This document shows positions 17,409-26,202 of a stretch of DNA of 64,000 nt, in pieces. Position numbers and translations under genes: made by a program. The notes under the pieces were generated by a model. The model saw only the letters and a list, made by a program, of their open reading frames with translations, was not told the DNA's origin and did not search any database. The DNA comes from Streptomyces sp. NA02950. GTDB lineage: Bacteria > Actinomycetota > Actinomycetes > Streptomycetales > Streptomycetaceae. Position 1 is the first letter of the stretch. Every line of letters begins with the position of its first letter. Location of the stretch: contig NZ_CP054916.1 in assembly GCF_013364155.1 (NCBI RefSeq), forward strand, positions 496,001 through 560,000, read 5' to 3'.

Positions 17409-17825
17409 TCAATCGGTGGAGAGCGCCTGGAGGAGTTCCCCGACCTTCGGGTCGGGGAGGGCACGGGCGACGTCGGCTTGGGCGACCATGCCCACCAGGT
17501 CGTGGCCATCGATGACGGGCAGACGCCTGACCTTGTGGTTGATCATGGTGGTCAGGATTTCTTCGGCGCTGTCATCGGCCCCGATCGTGACGGCTTCGCC
17601 CTGGGCGAGTTCTCCCGCCTTGATCTGAGCGGGATCGTTGTCCTTGCCGAGAACCTTGACCACGATGTCGCGGTCGGTGATGACGCCCTTGAGCTTGTTG
17701 TCGGTGCCGCAGACGGGCAGGGCGCCCACGCTGAGGCGGGTCATCTTACGAGCGGCGTCCAGGGCACTGTCCTCAGAACCGATGCATTCGGCGCCAGATG
17801 TCATGATCTCGCGTGCGGTGGTCAC
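17409..17825 (-). CDS. tandem CBS domain protein
   Basis: 138 residues made of two CBS domains: about 7-62 (AREIMTS to GVITDRDIV) and 72-130 (EAVTIGADDSAEEIL to GMVAQADVA). Stand-alone CBS pairs bind adenosine nucleotides and act as energy sensors; no catalytic domain is attached. It ends with PKVGELLQALSTD. It is 45 bases downstream of the hemerythrin gene on the same strand, so co-transcription is likely. Confidence 0.92.
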   Translation of the reverse strand: MTTAREIMTSGAECIGSEDSALDAARKMTRLSVGALPVCGTDNKLKGVITDRDIVVKVLGKDNDPAQIKAGELAQGEAVTIGADDSAEEILTTMINHKVRRLPVIDGHDLVGMVAQADVARALPDPKVGELLQALSTD

Positions 17826-17870
17826 GATGAGTCAACCTTCCGTTTCGTTGAGTCCCCGCTGAGTCGGGAT

Positions 17871-18425
17871 CTACTTGCCACGTCCGGAAACGAAGTCCCG
17901 GGCGCGGTCGACCAGGCCGGCCCCGGGGGCGAGCAGCTTGTTGCCTGGCGGGGTGCTGGGCGCGCTGGGGTGTGGCCGGGTCGGGGCCACCTTCTTCGCC
18001 GTACGGACCTTCTCTCCCAGCTCCTCGAGGGTGCCCGGGGAGCAGGCGCCGCGCAGCTGTGCGAAGAGATTGGTCTCCTCGTCCCGTACGTGGGAGGTGA
18101 CCTCGGTCTCCAGCCGGGCGATGAGGCGGTCGAACTCCTGGTTGTCCGCCGTTTGGTCCTCGAGGGCTTTGAGCAGTTTCTCCACCTCGGTGTGATCGGC
18201 GATCTCCTTGTCGGCCAGGGCATCACCGCCGGGAAGGTGCTCGCGAACGGCGGGGTAGAGGTGCATCTCCTCCGCGACGGAATGACGCACCAGCTCGATG
18301 GTCAGCTGATCTGCCAGACCTTTGCGCTCGTCGGCCGAAGGCGCCTGCCGGATCTGATGGAAGAGTTCTTCGACCTCACGGTGGTCAGTGGTCAGTTCCT
18401 CGATGACGTTGCCGCCATGGCCCAT
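17871..18425 (-). CDS. hemerythrin domain protein
   Basis: 184 residues. A four-helix hemerythrin-like fold is suggested by TTDHREVEELFHQI, ELVRHSVAEEMHLYPAV, ADHTEVEKLL and SHVRDEETNLFAQLR, which carry the His and Glu residues for a di-iron site that can bind O2 or NO. The C-terminal tail (TRPHPSAPSTPPGNKLL onward) is proline-rich. The start ATG 18425 begins MGHGGNVIEEL; a longer open frame upstream to 19343 has no family similarity. Same strand as the CBS gene. Confidence 0.9.
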   Translation of the reverse strand: MGHGGNVIEELTTDHREVEELFHQIRQAPSADERKGLADQLTIELVRHSVAEEMHLYPAVREHLPGGDALADKEIADHTEVEKLLKALEDQTADNQEFDRLIARLETEVTSHVRDEETNLFAQLRGACSPGTLEELGEKVRTAKKVAPTRPHPSAPSTPPGNKLLAPGAGLVDRARDFVSGRGK

Positions 18426-19038
18426 GTCTCCAGGCCCCTTTCCTTGTCCACGGGTGTCGACGGTGTCGAGCACCCCGTGCCAGTGGAGTCCCCCGGGTTC
18501 CCAGTCCCGACCGGCCCCCAAACATCCGGCTGGGGGTTTCCGAACCGATGAGGGCGGGGTGCGGCTTGCCGGCCGTGGAGAAGCCGGGCACCCGGACGCC
18601 GGTGAGCCCTTCCCGGCTCCCGGGGGCATCGGCAAGATCCCGGTTCGGGCCTTCCGACCAGCGCGCGAAGACCGAGCCCGGTCGTTCGACGACATCGACG
18701 AGCCCGGCCGGCCGGGTGTGCGACGGGTGCGCACCACCAAGCGGCGAACCCACCCGCCTCGATCACCGCGTGGAGCCCCTGGGCACTGCGTGCCCGGCCG
18801 GTGGGCACGCAGATCACACCGCCCGCGAGGAAGGTGGCGGACGTTCCCAACCCACTGGGACGTGCCTGCGCCGGCCTCACCTTTTCCCCGATGGGACGTG
18901 CACATCACGCGTCGTCTCAGTGGCACCCCCAGCGGCCGTCCACGGCCTGATCGCACAACGACCACCGGCTCCTGATCCCTGTTCTCCAACCGATCACACG
19001 AAATGGGTGCTCGTGGCGTCTGTGGGTACTCGTTGCAG
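18426..19038. other. 613-base divergent intergenic region
   Basis: Between the hemerythrin and methyltransferase genes. Open frames occur on both strands but none shows protein-like sequence or a ribosome site. Promoters for both neighbours are expected here but were not pinned down. Confidence 0.4.
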
Positions 19039-19731
19039 ATGATGCTGAGGACGCCTCCCGGGGTGTATGCGCCGCAACATGACACGTGGCTGCTGACCGA
19101 GGCTCTGGAGCGGGAGAATCTCACCGGGGACACCGCCGTCCTGGACGTCGGGACCGGTAGCGGGGCCCTGGCCGTCGCCGCGGCCCGGTGCGGCGCGGGG
19201 CGGGTGACGGCCGTCGATGTATCGGCCCTGGCCGTGGCGACGGCCTGGTTCCGCGCCCGACTGGAGGGGCTGCGGATCCAGGTGATACGCGGCGATCTCC
19301 TGGACCCGGTGGCCAGCCGCCGCTTCGATCTCATCGTCGCCAATCCGCCCTACGTTCCCTCTCCGGACGCCCGTCACGGCCGTGCCGTGGCGTGGAACGC
19401 CGGTGTCGACGGCCGGGCAATGATCGACCGGATCTGCCGGGACGCGCCACCGCTGTTGCGACCCGGCGGTGTGCTCCTTCTGGTCCAATCCGCGCTGTGC
19501 GGCGTTGAGGGGACCGTGGAGTGGCTCGGGCGGGCGGATATGCGGGCGGCCGTGGTCGACCGCCGTCTCATCCCATTCGGGCCGGTGCTGCGCGGACAGG
19601 CCGCGTGGCTGGAGGCCCGCGGGCTGATCGAGCCGGACGAGGAGAAGGAAGAGCTGGTGGTGATCCGTGCCGAACGAGTGCGACGACAACGACGGGACGC
19701 GTCCGGAACGCCGGAGCTGCGACAGGCGTGA
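19039..19731 (+). CDS. HemK2/MTQ2-type class I methyltransferase
   Basis: 230 residues. SAM-binding motif I is VLDVGTGSGALAVAAA and motif IV is the NPPY catalytic loop (VANPPYVPSP), which methylates an amide or amino nitrogen, as in HemK/PrmC-like enzymes. The start TPPGVYAPQHDTWLL is typical of the HemK2 subgroup. ATG 19039 or 19042 is chosen from family length; no clear ribosome site is seen. The CDGSH gene overlaps its last 65 bases. Confidence 0.85.
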   Translation: MMLRTPPGVYAPQHDTWLLTEALERENLTGDTAVLDVGTGSGALAVAAARCGAGRVTAVDVSALAVATAWFRARLEGLRIQVIRGDLLDPVASRRFDLIVANPPYVPSPDARHGRAVAWNAGVDGRAMIDRICRDAPPLLRPGGVLLLVQSALCGVEGTVEWLGRADMRAAVVDRRLIPFGPVLRGQAAWLEARGLIEPDEEKEELVVIRAERVRRQRRDASGTPELRQA

Positions 19732-20065
19732 GTCTGTCGTGCGGGTGACGCTGGGGACGGATGGCCCGATGCTGATCGAGGGTCCCGTGGAGGTGGCCCT
19801 GCCGGACGGCCGCGTGGTCCGCTCCCACCGCTTCACGGCCGCCGTGTGTCTGTCCGGCCGCAGCACGCGTTACCCGTGGTGCGACGCCGACCACCGCCGC
19901 TGTCCGCCGACGGACGGTGGCGTCGCACCGAGGCGGCATCAGCGGGGAGCCCGGGTTCGTCCCGCCCTCCGTCCCCGTTCGCCGCCCCCGGGGTGGGACG
20001 TGCGCCGACCCTACGGACGTGGTGATGTACGTCATTCGGGGGTCTTGGTGTCCACGGTACGGTGA
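19667..20065 (+). CDS. CDGSH iron-sulfur domain protein, degenerate
   Basis: 132 residues. Residues about 26-82 match a small CDGSH protein: GPMLIEGPVEVALPDG, RSHRFTAAVCLSGRS, then RYPWCDADHRR. The normal ligand set is C-x-C ... C-x3-H. Here the second Cys of C-x-C is Ser (CLS), while the last Cys and His remain. The C-terminus runs on for about 57 Arg- and Pro-rich residues with no family similarity, as if the original stop was lost. Both features suggest the gene is losing function or binds its cluster differently. The GTG start overlaps the methyltransferase gene. Confidence 0.65.
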   Translation: MPNECDDNDGTRPERRSCDRRESVVRVTLGTDGPMLIEGPVEVALPDGRVVRSHRFTAAVCLSGRSTRYPWCDADHRRCPPTDGGVAPRRHQRGARVRPALRPRSPPPGWDVRRPYGRGDVRHSGVLVSTVR

Positions 20066-20479
20066 CCACCGCTTCGTCTCGCCGTCCGTCCCGCGGCGGC
20101 GGGCCTGGTGTCGGGCGAAGGCCCGGCGCCTCACGCGATCCGAGGATGACCAGCTGATCAGGGAATCGGCTTCGAGCCGCCGCGACGGCCGGCCCCGGCC
20201 GCGCTGTGCGGAGCCGTGTTCGCGTCAGTGGTCATCTCAGCGCTGCTGATGATGGCGGCGTGCCACGGAGCCAAGCGCCCCCGGCTGTACCTCAAGGCCT
20301 CTGGAACACCGTACAAAGATCGATTCCGGGCCTTCGGCCGATGCGATGTGCTGGGTGTAGGTGGGGAGCGGGGGCAACCATGTCACCGCAAGCCACGTGT
20401 GGCCCCTGTGCTCCAGGGTCAGTCTGGAATCAGAGACAGCCCGCAGTCGAGGCGACCGCGACTATGAGAGGAGGAGGCC
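20066..20479. other. 414-base intergenic region
   Basis: No gene supported. Its right end contains GAGAGGAGGAGG just before ATG 20480, a strong ribosome site. Confidence 0.4.
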
Positions 20480-21136
20480 ATGGGCGGCACTTCGGACCGG
20501 GCCCTTGCCCGTACGCTGCTCGAACGGCATGGCAAGACCTACGCGGAGGAGAGCGGTATCAGGATGCGCGATACCCCGCAGCCGCTCTATCAGACGCTAG
20601 TGCTGGCGCATCTGCTCAGTGCCCGCATCCGGGCTTCGGTGGCGGTGGCATCGGCGCGAGCTCTGTTCGACGCGGGGCTGCGATCCCCTCGTCGCATGGC
20701 CGACGCCACCTGGCAGCATCGGGTCGATGCCTTGGGCGCGGGCGGTTACCGGCGCTATGACGAGCGCACCTCCACGCAGCTTGGCGACGCGGCCGAGCTG
20801 CTGCTGGAGGAATATGGCGGCGATCTGCGACGGATGCGGGACGCCGCGGGCGGTGACCTCGAAGAGCTGCGCAGCGCCCTGCGGAAAGTACCCGGCCTGG
20901 GGTCAGCCGGCTCCGACATCTTCCTTCGTGAGGTGCAAGGCGTCTGGCCTGAGATCTCCCCCTACCTCGACGGCAAGGCCGTGCAGGGTGCCGAGCGGCT
21001 GGGGCTGCCAACGGACAGCGGAAAACTGGCACGGCTGGTCGAAGAGGACGACGTGACGGGCTTCGCCTCGGCGCTGGTACGGGCTTCCTTGGACAAGTCG
21101 GTGGTGGACGAGGTACGCCAAGCGGCGGACGGTTGA
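20480..21136 (+). CDS. HhH-GPD/endonuclease III-like DNA repair protein
   Basis: 218 residues, helix-rich. It resembles the endonuclease III superfamily, with a helix-hairpin-helix-like segment (LRKVPGLGSAGSDIFLREV) where the hairpin GLGSAG binds the DNA backbone. The Cys residues of a 4Fe-4S loop are absent: the protein contains no C-terminal Cys cluster. Streptomycete homologues are usually labelled endonuclease, without biochemical proof. ATG 20480 follows a GGAGGAGG site closely. Its position near other repair-type genes may be coincidence. Confidence 0.75.
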   Translation: MGGTSDRALARTLLERHGKTYAEESGIRMRDTPQPLYQTLVLAHLLSARIRASVAVASARALFDAGLRSPRRMADATWQHRVDALGAGGYRRYDERTSTQLGDAAELLLEEYGGDLRRMRDAAGGDLEELRSALRKVPGLGSAGSDIFLREVQGVWPEISPYLDGKAVQGAERLGLPTDSGKLARLVEEDDVTGFASALVRASLDKSVVDEVRQAADG

Positions 21137-21852
21137 GACCGACTGGGGCCCGAAGGCGATCGGGCGCCGTTCAGCAAACAGCACATCCTTCGAGGCTGCC
21201 CCAACTGCCTGACAAGCGACCCGGCCCCTGGTTCAGGGAGCGAGACCATCGTGATGGATGCGATGCGTGCGCGTCCATTGTCCCGGCCTGTCCCCTAGCC
21301 GGCAGCCCTGTGCCCCACACGACCTTCCGAGCCCGGCGGCTACAGGGGCGACAGGGGCGACAACTGGGGCCACGAGCAGCCGTTTACCGCAGGCGGAAGC
21401 CTTTGGGATGCCGCCTGGTTCTCCTGCTGGGGGTGGGAAGCTGACCGTTCGTCTGAGAGCCCCCCACCCACCCGCACCCCATCGTGCCGCGGCGCCCTTC
21501 GGGCAATGCCGTCCTGGGCTTGCCGCTGAGCGGCTATGACCGGTCACGCGACCTACTCCGGCCGCACACGCCCGGGGCAGCGGTGCCAGGAAGCGGCGGC
21601 TGGCCCGGGCCGCGAGCCTGCTATCCGCCGCTTCTACCGCTGCCCGACTGTCGCGCAAGAAAGCCCTGAACGAGTGCCCGCGGACGCGTCGGTATCAGAA
21701 TCCATGGGGGCGACGTCCAGCCCCCCGCCACGTACGCGACGAGCACATCCGTGCCTCCAACCCCGAGATGAACGTCACAGAATGGAGAGCCCGGAGCAGG
21801 AAGGTCGCGCCGCAACGCGGAAGCCAAAGGGGTGGAGGTGGAGAGTGGCAGT
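21137..21852. other. 716-base intergenic region
   Basis: No protein-like frame on either strand. It holds a short direct repeat (CAGGGGCGA twice near 21345-21362). Possibly decayed sequence. Confidence 0.4.
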
Positions 21853-22425
21853 ATGGCGGAAACGGAGCTGATCACTCTCGGGCACAGTACGGCGAGGCAG
21901 GACCAGTTGGTTGACCTGCTGCACTGGGCGGACGTGAGGTCGGTGGTCGACGTACGGATCGGTCCTGGCAGCCGTCACAGCCCCCATCTGTTCCGGAGCA
22001 ACCTCGCGCGGTGGATGCCTCAGGCCGGTATCAACTACCGCTGGGAACCAGACCTGGGCGGTTTCCGCAAGGCTCCAGCCGACTCCCCCGACATCGTCTG
22101 GCGCAACGCCTCTTTCCGGGGCTACGCCTCCTACATGCGGGAGCCTGCGTTCGTGGCCGCGATGGACCGGCTACTTGACGGGGCCTTGGGTATCCGCACC
22201 GCGGTGATGTGCGGGGAGGCGGTCTGGTGGCGCTGTCACCGACGCCTGATCGCTGACTTCGCTGCCGTGGCCAGAGGCGTCGCGGTGCGTCACCTGATGC
22301 ATGACAAGCGGCTCGTGGCCCACCCACCCACGCCTGGACTGCGGCTGCGTCCCGACGGACTGCTCGTCTACGACGACACCGCAGCCACCAGTACCGGTGA
22401 AGCGGGCCACGGCGACAGACGGTGA
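21853..22425 (+). CDS. DUF488 domain protein
   Basis: 190 residues. DUF488 features: the opening LITLGHSTARQDQLVDLL, then VVDVRIGPGSRHSPHLF, INYRWEPDLGGFR, FRGYASYM and the highly conserved CGEAVWWRCHRRLIAD, whose Cys and the RCHR segment are invariant. The family function is unknown; the conserved Cys and His suggest nucleic-acid or metal binding. ATG 21853 has GGAGAG about 8 bases upstream. Stands alone. Confidence 0.85.
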   Translation: MAETELITLGHSTARQDQLVDLLHWADVRSVVDVRIGPGSRHSPHLFRSNLARWMPQAGINYRWEPDLGGFRKAPADSPDIVWRNASFRGYASYMREPAFVAAMDRLLDGALGIRTAVMCGEAVWWRCHRRLIADFAAVARGVAVRHLMHDKRLVAHPPTPGLRLRPDGLLVYDDTAATSTGEAGHGDRR

Positions 22426-22501
22426 GGCTGGTGGGCCCCAAGCGGTGCAACGCCCAGTGGTCGCGTGGCTTCGACGACGGAAAAGCGGCCCGCCGGCCGC
22501 T

Positions 22502-23614
22502 TCAAGGGCGTTTGCCCACCCCGGTCGCCACCTCGTGGACACGTCCCCCGGCCGAGTCCTCGGCCAGTGGGGGCGTGGGGCCGCCCGCCCCTTCCCGCAG
22601 CCCGCGCAGGAACTCCTCCAGGGCTTCGGTGACCGTGTGCCGGGGCTCCCACCCCAGCTCCCGGCGGGCGCGCGAGGTGTCCATCAGCGGGATCCGCAGC
22701 ACCGCGTCGAAGAGCTCCGGGGAGGCCGGTGCCAGCCGCAGCTTCCAGGCGCCGGCGACACCGCCGCGCAGGAGGGTCCGGGGCACCCGCAGGACCCGTG
22801 CGCCCAGGATCTCCGCGAGGACCCCGGCGTCCACCGGTGGCTCGGCCGCGAGGTTGAACGCGCCGCGTACGTCCCGGGTGACCGCGGCCCGATAGGCCGC
22901 GGCCGCGTCTTCGGTGTGCAGCACCTGGAAACGCAGCCCCGGCACGTCCGGGACGACGGGCACCAGGCCCGGCCGCACCAGGCGGCCCGGTACCAGCGGC
23001 CCGCCGAAGAGCCGTCGCTGCTGGGAGGCGGACTGCCGCTGGAACAGGAAGCCGAGCCGCATCCGCACCACGCGGAGGTCCGGGTGGCGCGCTTCGAAGG
23101 CGTCGAGGAAACGCTCCAGATACGCCTTCTCACGGGTGTACGCGGCCTCCGGCCACCCGTGAGTGGGCCAGGACTCATCGACTGCGCGATCCTGCGGGCC
23201 CGGCGAGTACGCGCCCACCGACGAGGCGTACACCAGGGCGGGCACGCCCGCGGCTGCCGTCGCCTCGAAGACACGGACGCCGCCCAGCACATTGCCGCGC
23301 CATGTGGTGACCGGCTCGTGCGTGGGCTGGAACAGCCAGGCCAGATGCACCACCACATCCGCACCGCGGAAGTGCGGTACGAGGTCCACGTCCGGGTCGC
23401 CGAGGTCCACCGTCCGCCATGCCGTCTTCTCCGGCGTCCAGTCCGGGACGCGGCGCGCGAGCCCCAGCATCGAGGAGACGGCCGCCTCCTCGCCGAGTGT
23501 CCGGACTACCGCAGAGCCCACGTTGCCGGTGGCGCCCACCACGACCACTCGCAGACCGGGTGCGTCCGGATCCCGCTGGACGTGCGCGTTCGTGTGGCCA
23601 TCAGGAGTGGTCAT
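22502..23614 (-). CDS. NAD-dependent epimerase/dehydratase (extended SDR)
   Basis: 370 residues. The Rossmann motif is VVVGATGNVGSAVV, followed by VVHLAWLFQP and the catalytic SSVGAYSPG with YTREK (Tyr-x3-Lys). It resembles UDP-sugar epimerase-like proteins of actinobacteria whose substrate is unknown. ATG 23614 is supported by GAGAGG 7 bases upstream; an open frame continues to 23788 without similarity. The C-terminal 35 residues are low-complexity. Confidence 0.88.
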   Translation of the reverse strand: MTTPDGHTNAHVQRDPDAPGLRVVVVGATGNVGSAVVRTLGEEAAVSSMLGLARRVPDWTPEKTAWRTVDLGDPDVDLVPHFRGADVVVHLAWLFQPTHEPVTTWRGNVLGGVRVFEATAAAGVPALVYASSVGAYSPGPQDRAVDESWPTHGWPEAAYTREKAYLERFLDAFEARHPDLRVVRMRLGFLFQRQSASQQRRLFGGPLVPGRLVRPGLVPVVPDVPGLRFQVLHTEDAAAAYRAAVTRDVRGAFNLAAEPPVDAGVLAEILGARVLRVPRTLLRGGVAGAWKLRLAPASPELFDAVLRIPLMDTSRARRELGWEPRHTVTEALEEFLRGLREGAGGPTPPLAEDSAGGRVHEVATGVGKRP

Positions 23615-23821
23615 CAGCCACCTCTCTACGACGGCGTGTGAGGCGTGAGCGGCCGATGCGCTCGGGCAATCGGCGGGGCAGCCCCGGCGTCCGGCTCCGA
23701 CAGCCCTCGCCGAGGCGCTCGGGCGGGCCCCCTCCCCAATGTGCCAGCCGCACCGCGGTGTGTCGCGTTGGGGCGAGACGGTCGGCATCGGCCAGCGTGC
23801 GCTGTGTGCGCGGCGTGGTTT

Positions 23822-24787
23822 TCAGCCGGGAAGGTGAGGGAGGACATGGGTGCGGTAGAAGTCGAAGAAGCCGCGCTGATCAGGCCCGATCTGGTTGACA
23901 TAGACGGTGTCGAACCCGGCCTCCGTATACGTGGCCAAGGCGCGGAGGTGGTCATCTGGGTTGTCGCCGCAGGTCACGAGGGGTGCCAGATCCTCTGGGT
24001 TGACGAGCTCCGCGGCCTGCTCGAAGTGGGCGGGGGTCGGCAGGATCTGGGCCAGCTCGCCGGGGAGGGCCATGTTGGGCCACAGCCGGTGGGCGGTGCG
24101 CAGACACTCATGGGAGTCGATGCCCCAGCAGACCTTGAGTCCACCGCGTACGGGTTTGGAGTTTCCGCCGACGCCTGCCCCACGCCGGAAGCGGGCCACG
24201 AGCTCTTTGTCCGGGACCATGGTGGTGAAGCCGTCGCCGACCCGGCCGGCCAGCTCGGCGGCGGCAAGGCCGAAGGCGGCGACGTCGATGGGCACCGGTT
24301 GCTCGGGCACGGTGTACAGCCGAGCGTTCTCCACCGTGTAGTGCTTGCCGTGGTGGCTGACCTCGCCTCCCTGGAACAGCTGGCGCATCACGGTGATGGC
24401 TTCCTCCAGCATCTCCAGCCGGACGGGCGCCTGCGGCCACGGGTCGCCGAGCACATGCTCGTTGAGCGCCTCTCCGCTTCCCACACCCAGCCGGAACCGG
24501 CCCTCCAGCAGCACCGCGCTGGTGGCGGCGGCCTGGGCGACAACAGCGGGGTGGATCCGCGTGCTCGGGCAGGTCACAGCGGTCTGGACCGGCAGGGAGG
24601 TGGCCTGGGCGAGGGCGCCGATCACGGACCAGACGAACGGGCTCTGGCCTTGGGCGCTGTTCCAGGGATGGTAGTGGTCGGAGATCCACAGGGAGGTGAA
24701 ACCGGCCTGTTCCGCCATCCGCGCCTGCTCGATGAGGTCCGCGGGGCTGTGCTCCTCTGCTGCCAAAAAGTAGCCGTACTCGGCCAT
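23822..24787 (-). CDS. LLM class F420-dependent oxidoreductase
   Basis: 321 residues, luciferase-like TIM barrel. Typical segments are YGYFLAAEEHSPADLIEQA, SLWISDHYHPW (conserved Asp-His), LEGRFRLGVGSGEALNEHV and the closing VYVNQIGPDQRGFFDFY. This pattern matches the G6PDH-like F420 family. It uses cofactor F420 in hydride transfer; the substrate is unknown. It lies 207 bases upstream of the epimerase gene on the same strand but with a long gap, so separate transcription is possible. Confidence 0.9.
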   Translation of the reverse strand: MAEYGYFLAAEEHSPADLIEQARMAEQAGFTSLWISDHYHPWNSAQGQSPFVWSVIGALAQATSLPVQTAVTCPSTRIHPAVVAQAAATSAVLLEGRFRLGVGSGEALNEHVLGDPWPQAPVRLEMLEEAITVMRQLFQGGEVSHHGKHYTVENARLYTVPEQPVPIDVAAFGLAAAELAGRVGDGFTTMVPDKELVARFRRGAGVGGNSKPVRGGLKVCWGIDSHECLRTAHRLWPNMALPGELAQILPTPAHFEQAAELVNPEDLAPLVTCGDNPDDHLRALATYTEAGFDTVYVNQIGPDQRGFFDFYRTHVLPHLPG

Positions 24788-25009
24788 CGGGCCTCCAACG
24801 TGGAATTCGGGCTCCCCGGGTTCCCTCGTCCGCGATGAGAAAACGGCGTTCTCCCACCCATGTGGTGCAGGTCTGCCGGCCGCGGGTTCGTGCCCTCCTC
24901 CGCTTGGCGCATCCTCCGCGCCACCGTCATCCTCGCAGCGATCCGACTCCGGCTCCGCCCGTGATCCACCGGACGGAACCTGGTAGCGCCTCGTCGGGTC
25001 GGGACTGCG

Positions 25010-25414
25010 CCGGCGCTGTGCGGGTGAGGGGCGCCGGATCGACGCCCAGGCGCTCCACGACCGTCACCCCTTGGAGGCGGGCCTCCCGGATCAGCGGCTC
25101 GAACTCCCGCCGTACCTAGGCGTCGAACGGCTCCGTCAGCGCGCCGTCGATCACCCGCCGCACCCCGTGCTCTGCCGCGAACTCCCCCCCTTGATCGCTG
25201 CGCGGGAGTCCGGCTCCACGCCCCCGCCGACGATCAGCACCCCGAACTCCTCGGTCTCCCACAGCTTCCGGGCCGCCTCGTCGGTGCTCACTCCCTCGGC
25301 GTCAAAGCCGTCCGTGCGCAGCGTGGCCAGCACCTGCGCCACCCTGGCGGGCGTCCTTCCCAGCACCAGCGTCCTCAATGCCTCTTCCTCTCCGGTACGT
25401 CGACATCGGCGCAC
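25010..25414 (-). pseudogene. frameshifted small NAD-binding-like protein gene
   Basis: The first part reads RTLVLGRTPARVAQVLATL and VLIVGGGVEPDSRAAIK, like small Rossmann-type proteins. At a run of G (about 25186-25191) the frame breaks. In the shifted frame the sequence continues as EFAAEHGVRRVIDGALTEPF, hits a TAG, then goes on as VRREFEPLIREARLQ and VTVVERLGVD. One frameshift and one in-frame stop therefore disable the gene. The true start is probably TTG 25378 with GAGGAAGAGG upstream. The family is known to me only as uncharacterised. Confidence 0.6.
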
Positions 25415-25417
25415 CCG

Positions 25418-25448
25418 GACCTAGAAGCTCAACTGGACTTGAGGTCAA
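25418..25448 (-). promoter_or_regulatory. MerR/SoxR-type promoter-operator
   Basis: On the minus strand, -35 TTGACC (25448-25443) and -10 TAGGTC (25423-25418) are separated by exactly 19 bases, the long spacer used by MerR-family activators. The spacer region holds the palindrome CTCAA-CTGGAC-TTGAG (25428-25443). It reads into the disrupted gene at 25414. The closest annotated regulator is a MarR gene (25548-26114); no MerR gene is adjacent. Confidence 0.6.
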
Positions 25449-25547
25449 CCCACCTCTCGCTCCACCCCGGCAGTCACATGATCCGCCGGACGGAGGTTGC
25501 CGGGCGGCGTGAGCTGCGGGAGGCTGAACCTGGCCCGAGCCGGTTGC

Positions 25548-26114
25548 TCACGAGGACGGATCGGTCTCCGCGTCATCGGCAGACGACCCCTTCTGACGCC
25601 CTGTCCGGCGACCGGAGTGCTCCGCACGCACGGAGCGGAAGCCGGGGTGCACGCCCGGACTGAGGCCCTGCCGTTCGGCCATCCGCCCCAGCAGCGCGGT
25701 CAGCTGTTCCCACTCCTGCTCCGAGAACCCCTCGGCCAGCCGGCGCTCATGCGCTGCGCCCACCTTCCGCAACTTTCCCAGCAACCTCCTTCCCTCATCC
25801 GTCAGATGGACCGCGTACAGGCGACGGTCGGAAGGGTTCCTGCGGCGCTCGATCAGTCCGCGCTGCTCCAGCTCGTCGGCGAAGGCGACGAACCGGCTCG
25901 GCGGCATACCCAGATCGTCGGCGAGCTCGCGCTGGCTGCGGCCCGGGGAACCGGCCAGCAGCCGCAGCAGGCCGCCCTGCGGCGGAGTCAGGTCCAGCTC
26001 CGCGAGGCGTTCGGCGAACAGCTCGGCGGCATGGGCGCCGAGCTGAGCAAGCTGGAAGGCGGCACCGACCGGGGGCGGGCCGGACGGACGTTCACCTTCA
26101 TTGGTCATTCCCAT
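25548..26114 (-). CDS. MarR family transcriptional regulator
   Basis: 188 residues. Winged-helix MarR domain: LAQLGAHAAELFAERLAEL as the dimer helix, then LTPPQGGLLRLL, the recognition helix region SQRELADDLGMPPSRFVAF and the wing with RRRNPSDRRLYAVHLTDEG. The basic, disordered tail of about 40 residues is unusual in length. ATG 26114 (MGMTNE) or 26108 is the start; an open frame upstream to 26336 belongs to the opposite-strand gene. Divergent from the membrane protein gene at 26203, which it probably controls. Confidence 0.9.
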   Translation of the reverse strand: MGMTNEGERPSGPPPVGAAFQLAQLGAHAAELFAERLAELDLTPPQGGLLRLLAGSPGRSQRELADDLGMPPSRFVAFADELEQRGLIERRRNPSDRRLYAVHLTDEGRRLLGKLRKVGAAHERRLAEGFSEQEWEQLTALLGRMAERQGLSPGVHPGFRSVRAEHSGRRTGRQKGSSADDAETDPSS

Positions 26115-26202
26115 AGGGACATCATAGTCGCTTGACAATCGTTCCACTCTGTAATCATTATATTTTGAAACGGTCAGCTGGCCGACCAACGGAGGAGAAG
26201 AC
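26115..26202 (+). promoter_or_regulatory. divergent MarR/membrane-protein promoter region
   Basis: AT-rich for this genome. Plus strand: TTGACA (26132-26137), 18 bases, CATTAT (26156-26161). Minus strand: a perfect -10 TATAAT (26162-26157). The two overlap a small palindrome, TAAT-C-ATTA (26152-26160), a plausible MarR operator. The ribosome site GGAGGAG precedes ATG 26203. Confidence 0.6.

Noticed and set aside
18426..19343. Upstream extension of the hemerythrin reading frame
   Set aside because: Sequence before MGHGGN is non-family, low-complexity and overlaps the methyltransferase gene on the other strand.
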